From assembly GCF_947507565.1 (NCBI RefSeq), contig NC_089175.1:1973733-2037732 (forward strand): a DNA stretch of 64,000 nt. Direction: 5' to 3'. The first letter of the stretch is position 1, and every line of letters starts with the position of its first letter. The translations under genes were made by a program, and so were the position numbers. The notes beneath the pieces are model-generated. The model saw only the letters and a list, made by a program, of their open reading frames with translations, ran no database searches and was not told where the DNA came from. Of the stretch, positions 9,410 through 19,400 are shown piece after piece. Origin of the DNA: Oscarella lobularis (Eukaryota > Porifera > Homoscleromorpha > Homosclerophorida > Oscarellidae).

Positions 9410-11096
9410 ATGGCGGTGGGCGAAACTCTGGTATTGGCCTCGTTTTTCAATAACTGTGTAACTGCAGGATCGGTCAGAGAAGTTTAGAATGCGGCTCGAG
9501 CAACGAAAAGCCGAAATGGAGCGCAAGAAAGAAGAAAGAATCACTCAAAACGAATCGCGAGGAGCCATCGAACTTTTCAACAAAGAATTCGCTACCGAAA
9601 AGCAGGGTAACGAATTAGACATTCACAGCAGGTGTTGATAAACGCGTTTTTGATTCAGAAATCGAGCGTCTCGTGGAAAAATCGCTGGAAATATCGAAAT
9701 CTGATCTCTTGGCCCATTTCGATGCATTAGCTCTTTCAATGCAAAAATTGAAAAAGCACCTCTCTGATTCCGCGTCGTTTCTGCCCGAATTCGGCATCAA
9801 AACGGCTCAAACGGTTCCACATCACTCTAAAACGAAAAATCCTCTGATATAATTTAATTAATTTATTGTAGCAACTAGATGCCTTAGATTTAGTCATTCG
9901 AGAAAAGAGGGACGTTCTAATGCCTAAGAAGAAATTTGCTTTCAAATCGAGAAAAAAAGAGGCAGAGAAACCCGTTGAGAACGAGAAAACAGAAAAGGAA
10001 GAGATCCAAGAAGGTAGCAAGCCAATCTTCTCCACAGTGACTAATTTAAATAAATATATAATTAATTAATGTAGAAGCAGCATGTTCAGGTGAAAAAGGA
10101 CGGAAGTCTCATTTGGGCAATTAGTAGCTCAGCACGCGCTTTTCTAGTCATTTTACTCGGTTCCGATGATGCGCGAATACTCAAATTTCATAATAGAGAT
10201 GGAGAGACTTTAACATTAGAGGTAGGTTTAGTTTCAGATGAAAAGGAGAAATACTTTAGACACGAATTTGTCTAAGGCAGACGATGTGTCTGGCAAAGAA
10301 GTGGACTTGTCTCAGCTAAACGGATGCGTGGTGAAAATATTTGGAACGCCAATGGCAATTCGCATGCACCACATATCGAATTCAAAGTAAGTGAACAGGA
10401 GGAGTTCATTGCGCGTAGAATGTCAATTTTAAATATTGGGCTGTTAAATCGATGAGACGTCAGACCCATAATTTAACACAATGTTGGCTTAAACTTGGAA
10501 CTATTTCTCCTCTCGCAATGAACAAAGAAGGGGTCTGATGGTGTGCGTTTTCCAGAGTGGAAACGCATCAGACACTTGCTTTGTGGCACAGATGTTGCTT
10601 CTCTCATTTTTGTATGCTAATAGTGATTGGGATTTCTATTTTAGAGTTTTTAGCGGTCCCGTTGCCACGTCTGTTTTTCTAGACAACTGCACGGCGTGTA
10701 GCTTCGTTTTGGCGTGTCAACAGGTTGGAAAATTAGCTGGAGCCTTTACTTCGATCCTTGAAGGTCTTTCTGTTTTTTTTAGCTACGTATTCATACTACA
10801 ACCGATAGCCGATTTTTTATTCACGTATCAAGTCGGGCAATTATCGAGGATTGCAGTCAGGTTGGCTTCGCTCCCTATAACTGGGATTACAGCGGGATAG
10901 AGAGGCATTTCCAGGTACGTTTCGGATTAGACGATCTGTTGTCTGTATCACGTTGCCTTAGGAGTGTGGATTACCGTCTCTGAACAGCGAGGGGAATCAC
11001 TGGGACTGCGTTGACGACTTCAATTGGCTTAGCTCAAGCGAACGATCTCCAAACTGGTATATCGTTTCTCAAGACAAAAAAACCATTAAACTGTAA
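9410..11096 (+). CDS. TBCC: Tubulin-folding cofactor C
   Basis: Multi-exon gene starting with a 21-base coding exon (9410-9430), then 9468-9606, 9659-9813, 9872-10013 and a 15-base exon (10075-10089). The next exon start, near 10150, is uncertain; later exons are clear. The N-terminal part is a charged helical spectrin-like region (KAEMERKKEERITQNE). A linker MPKKKFAFKSRKKE corresponds to the KKRFAFK stretch of human TBCC. The C-terminal C-CAP/RP2 beta-helix has VDLSQLNGCVVKIFG, SGPVATSVFLDNC, ACQQLRIH, SRAIIEDCSQVGFAPYNWDY and a final DDFNWL. The arginine of the finger in SSRAII is present. TBCC releases folded alpha/beta tubulin from the cofactor D/E complex by stimulating GTP hydrolysis. 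A tubulin cofactor E-like gene is also in this window (24367). Confidence 0.93.
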
Positions 11097-11346
11097 ATAA
11101 AATCAACGTAACGTCTACCAATAGCTGGACGGTCAAAGTAGCCTACATATGCATCTAATAAAAGCTCCATTGCCCTAGATTCCTCTGAACCAAATTACCG
11201 GCAAGTGAACAATTATTACACAAAAATCAGCACTTACGTTCAACAACAAACTGCGCACAAACAACTAGCACCACAAAAAAAGGGAAAAGGCGGGATTGCG
11301 ACTGATTAGCCCACTGTTCTGCAGTAGCCACGTGCAAAGGCCACTT

Positions 11347-12586
11347 TTAGCCTTTCCGGAAGAAGAAGAAACAGAATGGAATAACAACAAACACCACAAA
11401 CACCACACAAGCGAGAACAAAAATAATAAGATTCTGTCTCAAATCATTCATCTGTTGTTGTTGTTGTTGGCGCTGCTTTTCCATTTCTTCTTCGTGCTGT
11501 TTGTTAGCTTTTTCGAATTCTGCTTCAAGCCTCTGCACTTTGTTTTGAAGTTCTTGCTCTCTTTTTCTTTTTGCCTCCAGCTCTCTTTTGATCTCTTTTA
11601 TGGCATCATCAGACTTTTTTGCTTCGGCAACAAGACGACGAGACAGTTCCTTCTTGTCCTTTTCTCTTTTCTCAGCGCACTTTTCTGCTTCACTTGCTAT
11701 TTGTTTGGGTGTGCCAGTTCTAACTTGTTCTAATAGTTTCCTTTGATCTGTAACGACGTTAATTGTTTTCTTCATGTGCTCATACTCATTGGCATCTTCC
11801 TTAATGTGGGCCTGCAAATGTTTTCGCTCGCGCTAAAAAAAGACAACTCTAAACTGGAACAATGAAATCGTTTTAACTCTATGTCATACCTCAAAACGGC
11901 AGCCAACTTCCCAGTAAGGGCACTGTACCTTTTCTTCGGGACATGTGTCCTTCTTGTGTTCCTCTATCTATTTATCAAGTCTTAGACTATTCTGTTCATT
12001 AGGTAGCCACATGTACCTCGCATCGCTTTATTGTATTTCTGCACAAATCGCAAGGTACTGGAAAATACTTGCACTTTTTGTTGTGCTTCTGTAATTACAA
12101 TCCGTGATTGTTTGCAAATTAGTCACTGGGTTACCGTACGTTCAGTTCCTCATATTTCATTTCATTCTCACAGTGTTTGCAGGTGACTGTCCGTTTTGGA
12201 CAGGTGGTTTTTTTGTGATTGGGCAAGACGTTGCGGCGCAACACTTTAGTGCAATCAGGACAATGGACCTCAGCGAAATCGCATACTTTGCGGTGGTTCT
12301 GCGCAGACTCATAGTTTAGTCATGGTACTGGATAATAAGCAGAACTAAGATACCTCTAAATCCTTTAGTGGAAATGTCTCGGGACATCCATTGTTTTTCT
12401 CCGTGCAACAAATCTTCATTAACATAATTTCGTCGTTGACTTTTTTATCTCTAAATTTCTAAATTGAATATCAAGTTTTTAGATACGGCACTAAACTGAT
12501 TCGGCGGCACAAACCTTTTCAATTGTCATTCTGTCTTTGGGGCATTGAAATTTGTCGTTTCCTTGCCTACAGTTCAAAACAACAAA

Positions 12587-12622
<36 letters not shown>

Positions 12623-12863
12623 AAAGGCGTCACGGCACTTACCACAGCAGAAAGTCAATGCAGGCTCCACAAAACGAGTGACCACAAACTTCGGCTTGAA
12701 AAGGGTCCTTGAGCACAAGTGTGCAGTGGCAACAAAGAAGTCGGTCTTGAATGACATCCTCGGTCACAAAGATGTGTTTTGGGTGCCCTTTTGGATCGAC
12801 GATAGTCGGCCCATCCGTTTCGGAATGGGGTGATAACGTCGTCACGGCTTTCTTAGCGTTCAT
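11347..12863 (-). CDS. RING and TRAF-type zinc-finger protein with C-terminal membrane anchor
   Basis: The ATG at 12863 leads a first exon containing a RING half (CCHCTLVLKD, then VCGHSFCGACIDFLLW). Splicing to GNDKFQCPKDRMTIEK (about 12570-12518) completes it. Following exons encode TRAF-type zinc fingers: ICCTEKNNGCPETFPLKDLE (about 12440-12353), NHRKVCDFAEVHCPDC and KTTCPKRTVTCKHCE, then CKYFPVPCDLCRNTI and EVGCRFERERKH. The last exon (11817-11347) is a long charged coiled coil (LEAKRKREQELQNKVQRLEA, then QRQQQQQQM). It ends in a hydrophobic stretch (LIIFVLACVVFVVFVVIPF) and a stop after FRKG. This is the TRAF layout, but a tail-anchor replaces the MATH domain. Expected role: membrane-tethered ubiquitin ligase or adaptor in receptor/NF-kappa-B signalling, by inference. 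Confidence 0.82.
12583..12623. repeat. (AAAT)n microsatellite in an intron
   Basis: About ten uninterrupted aaat units inside the intron after the first RING exon of the TRAF-like gene. Confidence 0.9.
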
Positions 12864-13060
12864 ATCTTTGCTCGGGTACGGTCAACTTAGCCTCGCAGCC
12901 GCGCTGCCGCGGTTTCACGCAGTCGTCCTTTGTCTTCAAGAAAACACGTGCCGAAATACGAGAGCATTCTTTGTAGCCGTAAAAAAACATTCTCTGATCT
13001 CTCTCTGCGTTTATATCAACGGAGAGGCGTTACCTACGCATTCGTAAAAAAATTGGTAGT
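12864..13060. promoter_or_regulatory. Divergent promoter of TRAF-like and BACE-like genes
   Basis: Only 197 bases separate the start codons of the two diverging genes, so both promoters and 5' leaders must be packed or shared here. No TATA box is evident. An Ets-like or E-box-like site is possible (cacgtg at 12945-12950). Confidence 0.5.
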
Positions 13061-16000
13061 ATGGAACGGTTCTTTCTCTCTCTTGTCGCTACTCTCAGCA
13101 CTGCTTTATTGGCAAAATCATCTCCGTACGTCGATAGCCTCTCGGGGACTCCTACCCAAGGATACACGATCACTCTGAGCGTTGGAACACCTCCACAGAA
13201 GGCAAGAAAGCCAGGAAACCTTCCCAAACGATCTCATGACCCTATCCAATCGCAGGTAAGAGTGATATTGGACACGGGAAGCGGCGATCTCGTCCTCCGA
13301 ACGCCAAAAATAGGCACGAACCACTTCCAGCCAAACAAGTAGCCCAAATTAGAAACAAGAGTCGTCGATTCCCCGAAAAAACGCACTCTCGCAGATCGTC
13401 GACGTACGTTTCCACGCGCAAGCCCGCCATCATCGCCTACATGAGCGGATCCGCCGTAGGGCACGTCGGATCTGACGTCATTTCGACGAAATCGCTCGAT
13501 TTCGTCGCGAACGCATCGTTTCTCGTAACCGAAGACCCATTGCCGGGCGTTGTAAGCGAATCGGCGACGGGTATATTGGGATTAGCCTATTCCGGATTGG
13601 CGAAAGTAAAAATAATTTCTAAAAAGTCGATTTTCGCTTGACGTGTCGTGGGCGTGGTTATAGCCTATCGGCGTCGTAACGCCTCTTTTTGACGTCTTGG
13701 TGTCATCGGGCGGACTTCAAAATCAATTTTCTATAAGACTATGCGGTGTCAACGCCACTTCGAATCTCGTGGGATCAATAGTAGGATAATCGACTATTTA
13801 TTCATATATTCATTAGACGAGTGGCTTTTTAGATTTTGGGGGGGAGTAATTCTAGTTTTTATGTGGGACCTATCTATTATACCCCCATCAAGAGGGAATT
13901 GCACTACGAAGTCATTATAACGAGAATCCGTGTGGGCGGGGTTGACCTAAACATTCCCTGTTCACAGGTAATATTACTACGTAACGCTCAAAAATTGAAA
14001 TTATATACATCTCTTTCTATAGTATAATAGTAAAAATACCATAGTTGATACTGGGACGGATAAACTGCTATTTCCGGAAAATGTCTATAATTCTTTAGTA
14101 TCTTTGATCAAAGCTAACTCGGTAAGAAAAGAAATCTATAGATGAATAGATTTCACGCTGATTGTTCTCCTCCTCTCAGAATGTCCTAGCCCCCGAAGCG
14201 TTTTGGCGTCTCGGCACGCAACTCCGCTGCGACCCCAACTTCGACTTCTCCGCATTCCCTGATATATCAATTAGCCTTCTCTCGAGCCAGGGACTCGATA
14301 AGGAACTCAATCTGGTCATCGGACCCAAAGTAGGACGACGAGAAAATAGAAATCCGCTGGGCGACCCCGTAATAGAACGTTTTCTCCTAATATAGACCTA
14401 TCTTCGATTCCAGTCGAAGAACAATAAGGATGGGACCTGTTATAGTTTCGGCGTCGGAGTTTCTAATACAGGTAAAGGAGCTTCGAAAATAGAATGAGAG
14501 GAAATAGGTTATGGTTATGATTACATAAAGGATCTATTTTGGGATTGGCCGCTTTGGACGGATTCTACGTCGCTTTTGATCGAGCTAATAAAAGAATCGG
14601 CTTCGCCAAGGCGACGTGCGAAGGAGAAAAAGGTTGGAATAACAGGAAATAATCGCTATTTTTAAAAACGCCAACTCATCTTTTTCTTTTTCCTTCCGCG
14701 GATGCAGCGTCTCAACTGTCTTCGAGAGTCGACGCTCCCGTCTCGCGAGGTAAGTGGGAGAATGTCAGCGGGGGACTTCGTATATGCAAAGTAAGAATTC
14801 CAATGGAATCCTTGCTTAATTAATGAGATCACGCCATCCACCACGGACTGCGTGTGTACACCGGATTTTGTACAAACCCGACCTTTGCACCTCTTTAGAA
14901 ATGAGCGTCTACCGGAGATGCTTACAGACCAGACCGTATTTATCTTTTTGCTTCCTCCTCGAGACTTCCTTTTCCTTAGTTTCCTTTTCCTCTTTCGCAG
15001 TGCATAGTCGGGATTCTTACGATAGGGACTAGTTCGTTTCCCTGACACCATAGTTTCCGTGTTCCTGGACGGCTTCCTCGTTTGCCCTAAAGCCTCAAAA
15101 CTTCCTAGCCTCTTACACAAGACGAGGAAGCCGAAAGGAGGAGGAGTAGGAGGACGAATCGTTTAGGCTAAACGAATCATACCCTTCGCGCGAAAAATTC
15201 ATGAAGGGCCGGGGGGACTCGGGTGGTAGTCCGTCGTGTATAATTCATGCATGCGTTCCTTCCCACTTTCAATGAATCGTTTCGACAGTTCCTCACAATT
15301 GCGCATACCAAAACCTCCGCGGCGAACCGGGCACGGGCTACACGCTCAACGTCTCAATCGGAACGCCAAAACAATGGGTAGAAAATGAATTCATTGCTTT
15401 TCTGGAAAAAAAATATTTGGATCATCTAGTTCAAAATTCTTCTCGACACGGGTAGCAGCAATTTCGCCGTCGCCGCCGCCCCCGTGGAACAGGTGACATC
15501 CTACTTTCACATCGAAGAGTAAGAACGGAAATAACATGAATTAAAGCTAGTTTCGCTAACCGGAGTTTCTATTCCAGTTCGTCGACGTACGAAAATCTCC
15601 GCAAATCGGTCGGCGTCGATTACACGGGCGGTTCTTGGCGCGGCACGCTCGCCACCGACGTCATCACGTCGCCGGATGCCCTATCGTCGAACGTGTCGTC
15701 GCCAATTCGCGTTCGTCTCGCAACGATCGCGAAATCGGAGAAACTCTTCAAAGATCTTCCCATGCAAGGTCTCCTCGGTCTCGCATATAAATCATTAGCT
15801 AAGGTATAATAGATAGGGGCAGAGAGAGAGAAAGGGGGATGCGATGACCTTTCGGTTTTTGTATGTGTACGCGTAGCCGGACGATTCCGTTACGCCCGTT
15901 TTCGACACGCTCGTCGACGCGAAACGCGTGGCGAACGTTTTCTCCATGCAATTGTGCGGAACCGTCGATAAGGGAACGCATCTCGACGTTAGCGTAGGGG

Positions 16001-17520
16001 GAACGATGGTTAGTATGAGAACCTAAGATCCTTTTCGTTTTAAAACGCTCCGTTATCGTGTTAAGGTCTTTAGCGGTATTGACCCCGATTTGCATCGCGG
16101 TTCCATTCACTATACGCCGTTGAAAAGAGCGTGGTACTACGACGTCGTTCTCACGGGAATGCGCGTCGATAACGACGACGTCGACGTCGATTGCACCGAG
16201 GTACTGTACTATATATTCAAGAATAGATAAACCGCCTCTATGGACCCCACAAAGAGCCCCTTTTTTTCCTTTGCATACGTGCGCGATCTAGCAGGAAATC
16301 GTTTGTTTAGTTGAATAACGATCGTACGATCGTCGACAGCGGCACGACGACGCTTCGTCTCCCCACGCTCGTTCACGGGAAAGTCGTCGATCTTATCAAA
16401 ACGAAAACGGTCGCCCCCTTGACTAAATCAACGAACGTCTCAACGTTTTTCTCTTCAGACGCTCATCAACTCGTCGTCGTCGTTTTGGCAGGGCGGTCGA
16501 ACGCTCTACTGTTGGAATCCGGATCGTCCCGAATTCGATCGATTTCCCACGGTAACGCTCGACTTTTTGTCTAGCGAGGGCGACAACGGAGACAAATATT
16601 TTCGTCTCACTGTCCTACCGCAGGTAATCACCCCTAAAGGGTTCCACGCCTTTTTTTCCCATGGATAGTCGACGCGTAACGAGATCTTTGCCGTCGCTAA
16701 TGGGCCATTTGTCCTCTTAGATGTACCTGCAGGCCTATCGTAGCGTGGAGGACGACGAAAGGGATTGTTACAAGTTTAGCATACTGCCATCAACGTCCGG
16801 TCAGCTGGGGGGAAAATATGCATGCGTTCGTTTGTTCTTCTTCCTAATGGAGAGCAGCTATTCTACGAAGTATGGAAGAGGGGCAATCGAATCGTTTTCT
16901 CTCTCTCTTAGGAACCGTTCTCGGCGCCGTCGTCATGGAAGGCTACTACGTCGTTTTCGATCGCGAAAACGAGCGCGTCGGCTTTGCGACGTCGACGTGC
17001 GAAAGTAAGCCGTCGTTTTCTCGCGATCTCCCCCGCGTTGTTTTTGACGAGACGTCCGCTTCCTACGCGGTTGCGCTTGGCGCTGGCACAATCCGGCTCT
17101 CCCACCGTGCGACTTCCGAACCGAAAGGACTCCGCGCTCGTGCACATTCCTCCTCCTCCCCCTCCTCGTCGATCCCAACTAACTCCTCCCCTTCTTCCAA
17201 TTTAGTTCGGGACTCTAGTTTCGAGAAGCCAACCGTTGCCGGCCCGTTCACACGGCAAGGTAGGAGAGCGAGAACCACATCCGGGTTGGTCTAACTCGTT
17301 CTTTCCAGATGCAAAAGACTGCCGATACGACAGCCATTCGGTGACGTCGGCAAGCTTAGTTGTGATCTACGTTTCGGCTGCCATCATCGGCGTCGCGATC
17401 GTTGCTATAGCAATCGTTTGCGCGATGGGACGTATACAACGACGGCGACGACGAACCGTATCCGGAAGCGCTTATCGCGAATTGAACGACTCGACAGCAA
17501 TTTCGACTGATAGCAGTTGA
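13061..17520 (+). CDS. BACE-like membrane aspartic protease with two tandem catalytic domains
   Basis: Signal peptide (MERFFLSLVATLSTALLA) then domain 1. It has GYTITLSVGTPPQK, first aspartate VILDTGSGDLVL (13264-), GILGLAYSGLAK, IYYTPIKRELHYEVII and second aspartate IVDTGTDKLLFPE (14040-). It closes with GFYVAFDRANKRIGFAKATC. Domain 2 has GYTLNVSIGTPKQW (15330-), ILLDTGSSNFAV, QGLLGLAYKSLAKPDD, HYTPLKRAWYYDVVL, IVDSGTTTLRLP (16326-) and MEGYYVVFDRENERVGFATSTC. A single transmembrane helix (VVIYVSAAIIGVAIVAIAIV) and short basic tail follow. The exon at 14707-14747 ends in phase 1 and joins in frame to the exon at 15293, whose first residues VPHNCAYQ match the domain-2 end exon DAKDCRYD. No ATG or signal peptide precedes domain 2 in the needed frame. 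All four catalytic aspartates are intact. Two separate genes remain possible if an unseen first exon lies at 14750-15290. Confidence 0.8.
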
Positions 17521-18154
17521 TTTTTGCACGCATTGTGTGCGTGTGTTTTGTTTACGAATATTAAAAGGGTGTCCTCCTTGTCCGTGAGGTTGAAAGTGAG
17601 TAACGCCCCTATAATTGAATGGGGATTTCCCTAGGTGCAGGTTCGGGCTTGTGACCAACCCGTAGCCAATCAGAGCAGGGTGTGAGTAATGCCGACATCA
17701 TCACATCCATATATGTGCCCGTACTACCGAACAGTTCGTCATTTCTCGACTGAGTCGACTCTCGATCCAGACCGTGTGAACTCAGTTGAAGCGTTCGAGA
17801 ACGAAGCGAAACCTTGGTAAGCCCAAGCAGCTGGGATCGGCCTGGAACCTGGCTTCGCTTCGCACGACAACCGATCGAAGCACCGCCTTCCGCGAACACG
17901 CGACGCGCTCGAACATGCCCAGGGCCCGAACAATCGCGAGCAGAACGCATCGGCGTTGCAATCACGTTCCGCTACGATCGCGATCGCTTCGTACGTGCTA
18001 CGCGTGGATTATGCAACGCCACGTCACGCGAAAGCATTTCGGGGACCTAGAACCAGCGCGTGAGCAAGCGGGGTCCTGTCCCCGCGCGTAGGAGTATCCC
18101 ACCACACCCACGTGTTCACGATGGTCGCATAATCTGTCGTAACGCGTAGAAACG
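17521..18154. other. Intergenic, upstream of the Capicua-domain gene
   Basis: No protein-coding signal I trust. GC-rich from 17740. A short perfect hairpin gcggggtcctgtccccgc sits at 18068-18085, 70 bases before the next start codon. Confidence 0.45.
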
Positions 18155-19204
18155 ATGTCGAAACTGTTGCCCACGGCCTCGGTGATCGTCGATCACGAGT
18201 CGAGCGGATTCTACCGTCGCATGAAGCTCGTCGCGCTCCAGCCGGACGGACGCGTTCGCCTCGAAACGACGAACGAAAACGGCGCGAAACTCATCGTTCA
18301 AGTCGTCGAAGAATTTTCCAAGCCCGACGTTCCCAACGTCGTTCTCGACTTCGTACCGAATGCGAAGCATTTGACCATAAGTTCGCCGGTTTTCGCACCG
18401 TACCCGCCCGTCGACACGTACGAGTGCGAGACAGAGGAAGGCGATAGCCCCTCCTACGTTCCAGGCACGATCGTCGACAAGCGATACAAACCGCTCGCCG
18501 TGCAAGTCGAATACGCCGACGGAACGAGACAATGGCTCAAGCGCGAGAGCGTCAAAGCGGCGATCAGCCCTTGGTCGTGGATGCGTCAGGGCGGGGCCGA
18601 TCAAAAGTCAGTCAGCTCACCGTCCAATGACGAAGAAGCCGCTTTGCGCTCCAAACCGAAGAGCCCGCCGAAACGCTACAAGAAAGGCGAACTCGTCGTG
18701 ACGGCGACGGGCGGAATCAAGAAGTTCAACGGTAAACAGTGGCGTCGTCTCTGCGCGCAGCCCGGCTGCATGAAAGAGTCGCAAAGACGTGGGCTCTGTT
18801 CGCGGCATCTTCAGCAGTCGAGCGCGATCGTTGCCGGTCACGTGCGTCGCGACGACGATCACACGAGCGTCGAATCGCCGCGGGCGACCGTCGCGAGCGT
18901 CGCGAGCGTCGACGAAGAGACGGAATCGACGGCGGCGGCGGCGATTCTTTTATCGCTGCGGAATTCTCCCCCGCCCCCATCCACACAGTCCCATGCGAAT
19001 CTTTTGAAGTATCCCGGTCTTCCACCGCCGCTTATTCCCGCGCCAACTCCGCTGTCGATGACACCGCCTGATACGCCGGCGGGAACGCGTATCGCTTATC
19101 CTGCGTACCATCCCACCTTTTTTTTCCCACCGCCACCGGCCTTCTTTGTTCCTCACTGTTTCAAAAGGCGACTGACAAACCCGGAAGCCGGTAGCGCTGA
19201 CTGA
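18155..19204 (+). CDS. Capicua N-terminal-type domain protein without HMG box
   Basis: Single-exon frame of 349 residues. Residues 1-135 form a Tudor-like beta-rich part ([16 protein letters not shown], then [22 protein letters not shown]). Residues 170-215 carry the strongest signature: [20 protein letters not shown] followed by [20 protein letters not shown] and CSRHL. It is a zinc-knuckle-like Cys/His motif that I associate with the conserved N-terminal region of long-isoform Capicua (DUF4819). The rest is low complexity: an Ala/Ser stretch, then proline-rich sequence ending in [14 protein letters not shown]. No HMG box or C1 motif is present before the stop at 19204, and only 196 bases separate it from the converging AMP deaminase. 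It may be a nuclear regulator. The domain assignment is from memory of the motif. Confidence 0.65.
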   Translation: MSKLLPTASVIVDHESSGFYRRMKLVALQPDGRVRLETTNENGAKLIVQVVEEFSKPDVPNVVLDFVPNAKHLTISSPVFAPYPPVDTYECETEEGDSPSYVPGTIVDKRYKPLAVQVEYADGTRQWLKRESVKAAISPWSWMRQGGADQKSVSSPSNDEEAALRSKPKSPPKRYKKGELVVTATGGIKKFNGKQWRRLCAQPGCMKESQRRGLCSRHLQQSSAIVAGHVRRDDDHTSVESPRATVASVASVDEETESTAAAAILLSLRNSPPPPSTQSHANLLKYPGLPPPLIPAPTPLSMTPPDTPAGTRIAYPAYHPTFFFPPPPAFFVPHCFKRRLTNPEAGSAD

Positions 19205-19400
19205 ACGCTCTTGTAGTTCCTTTAGGGTCTTAGGCAAGCTTTACGGAAGAGAAAGACGTCGCGTATGACTATACTATAGTTTATTCGTTTTCAAAGGCTG
19301 TATAGTGCCGTACGTAATGGTTCATTCGAAATCCTTTTTTTAGTATAGCGCGAAGTTTCTGTCTATTCATTTATTATAACAATTCGTTTCCTTTTCTTTC

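Noticed and set aside
14662-15120. Minus-strand open frame of 152 codons rich in Lys/Arg
   Set aside because: It overlaps BACE-like exons and the intron between the two protease domains; no recognisable protein or splice context.
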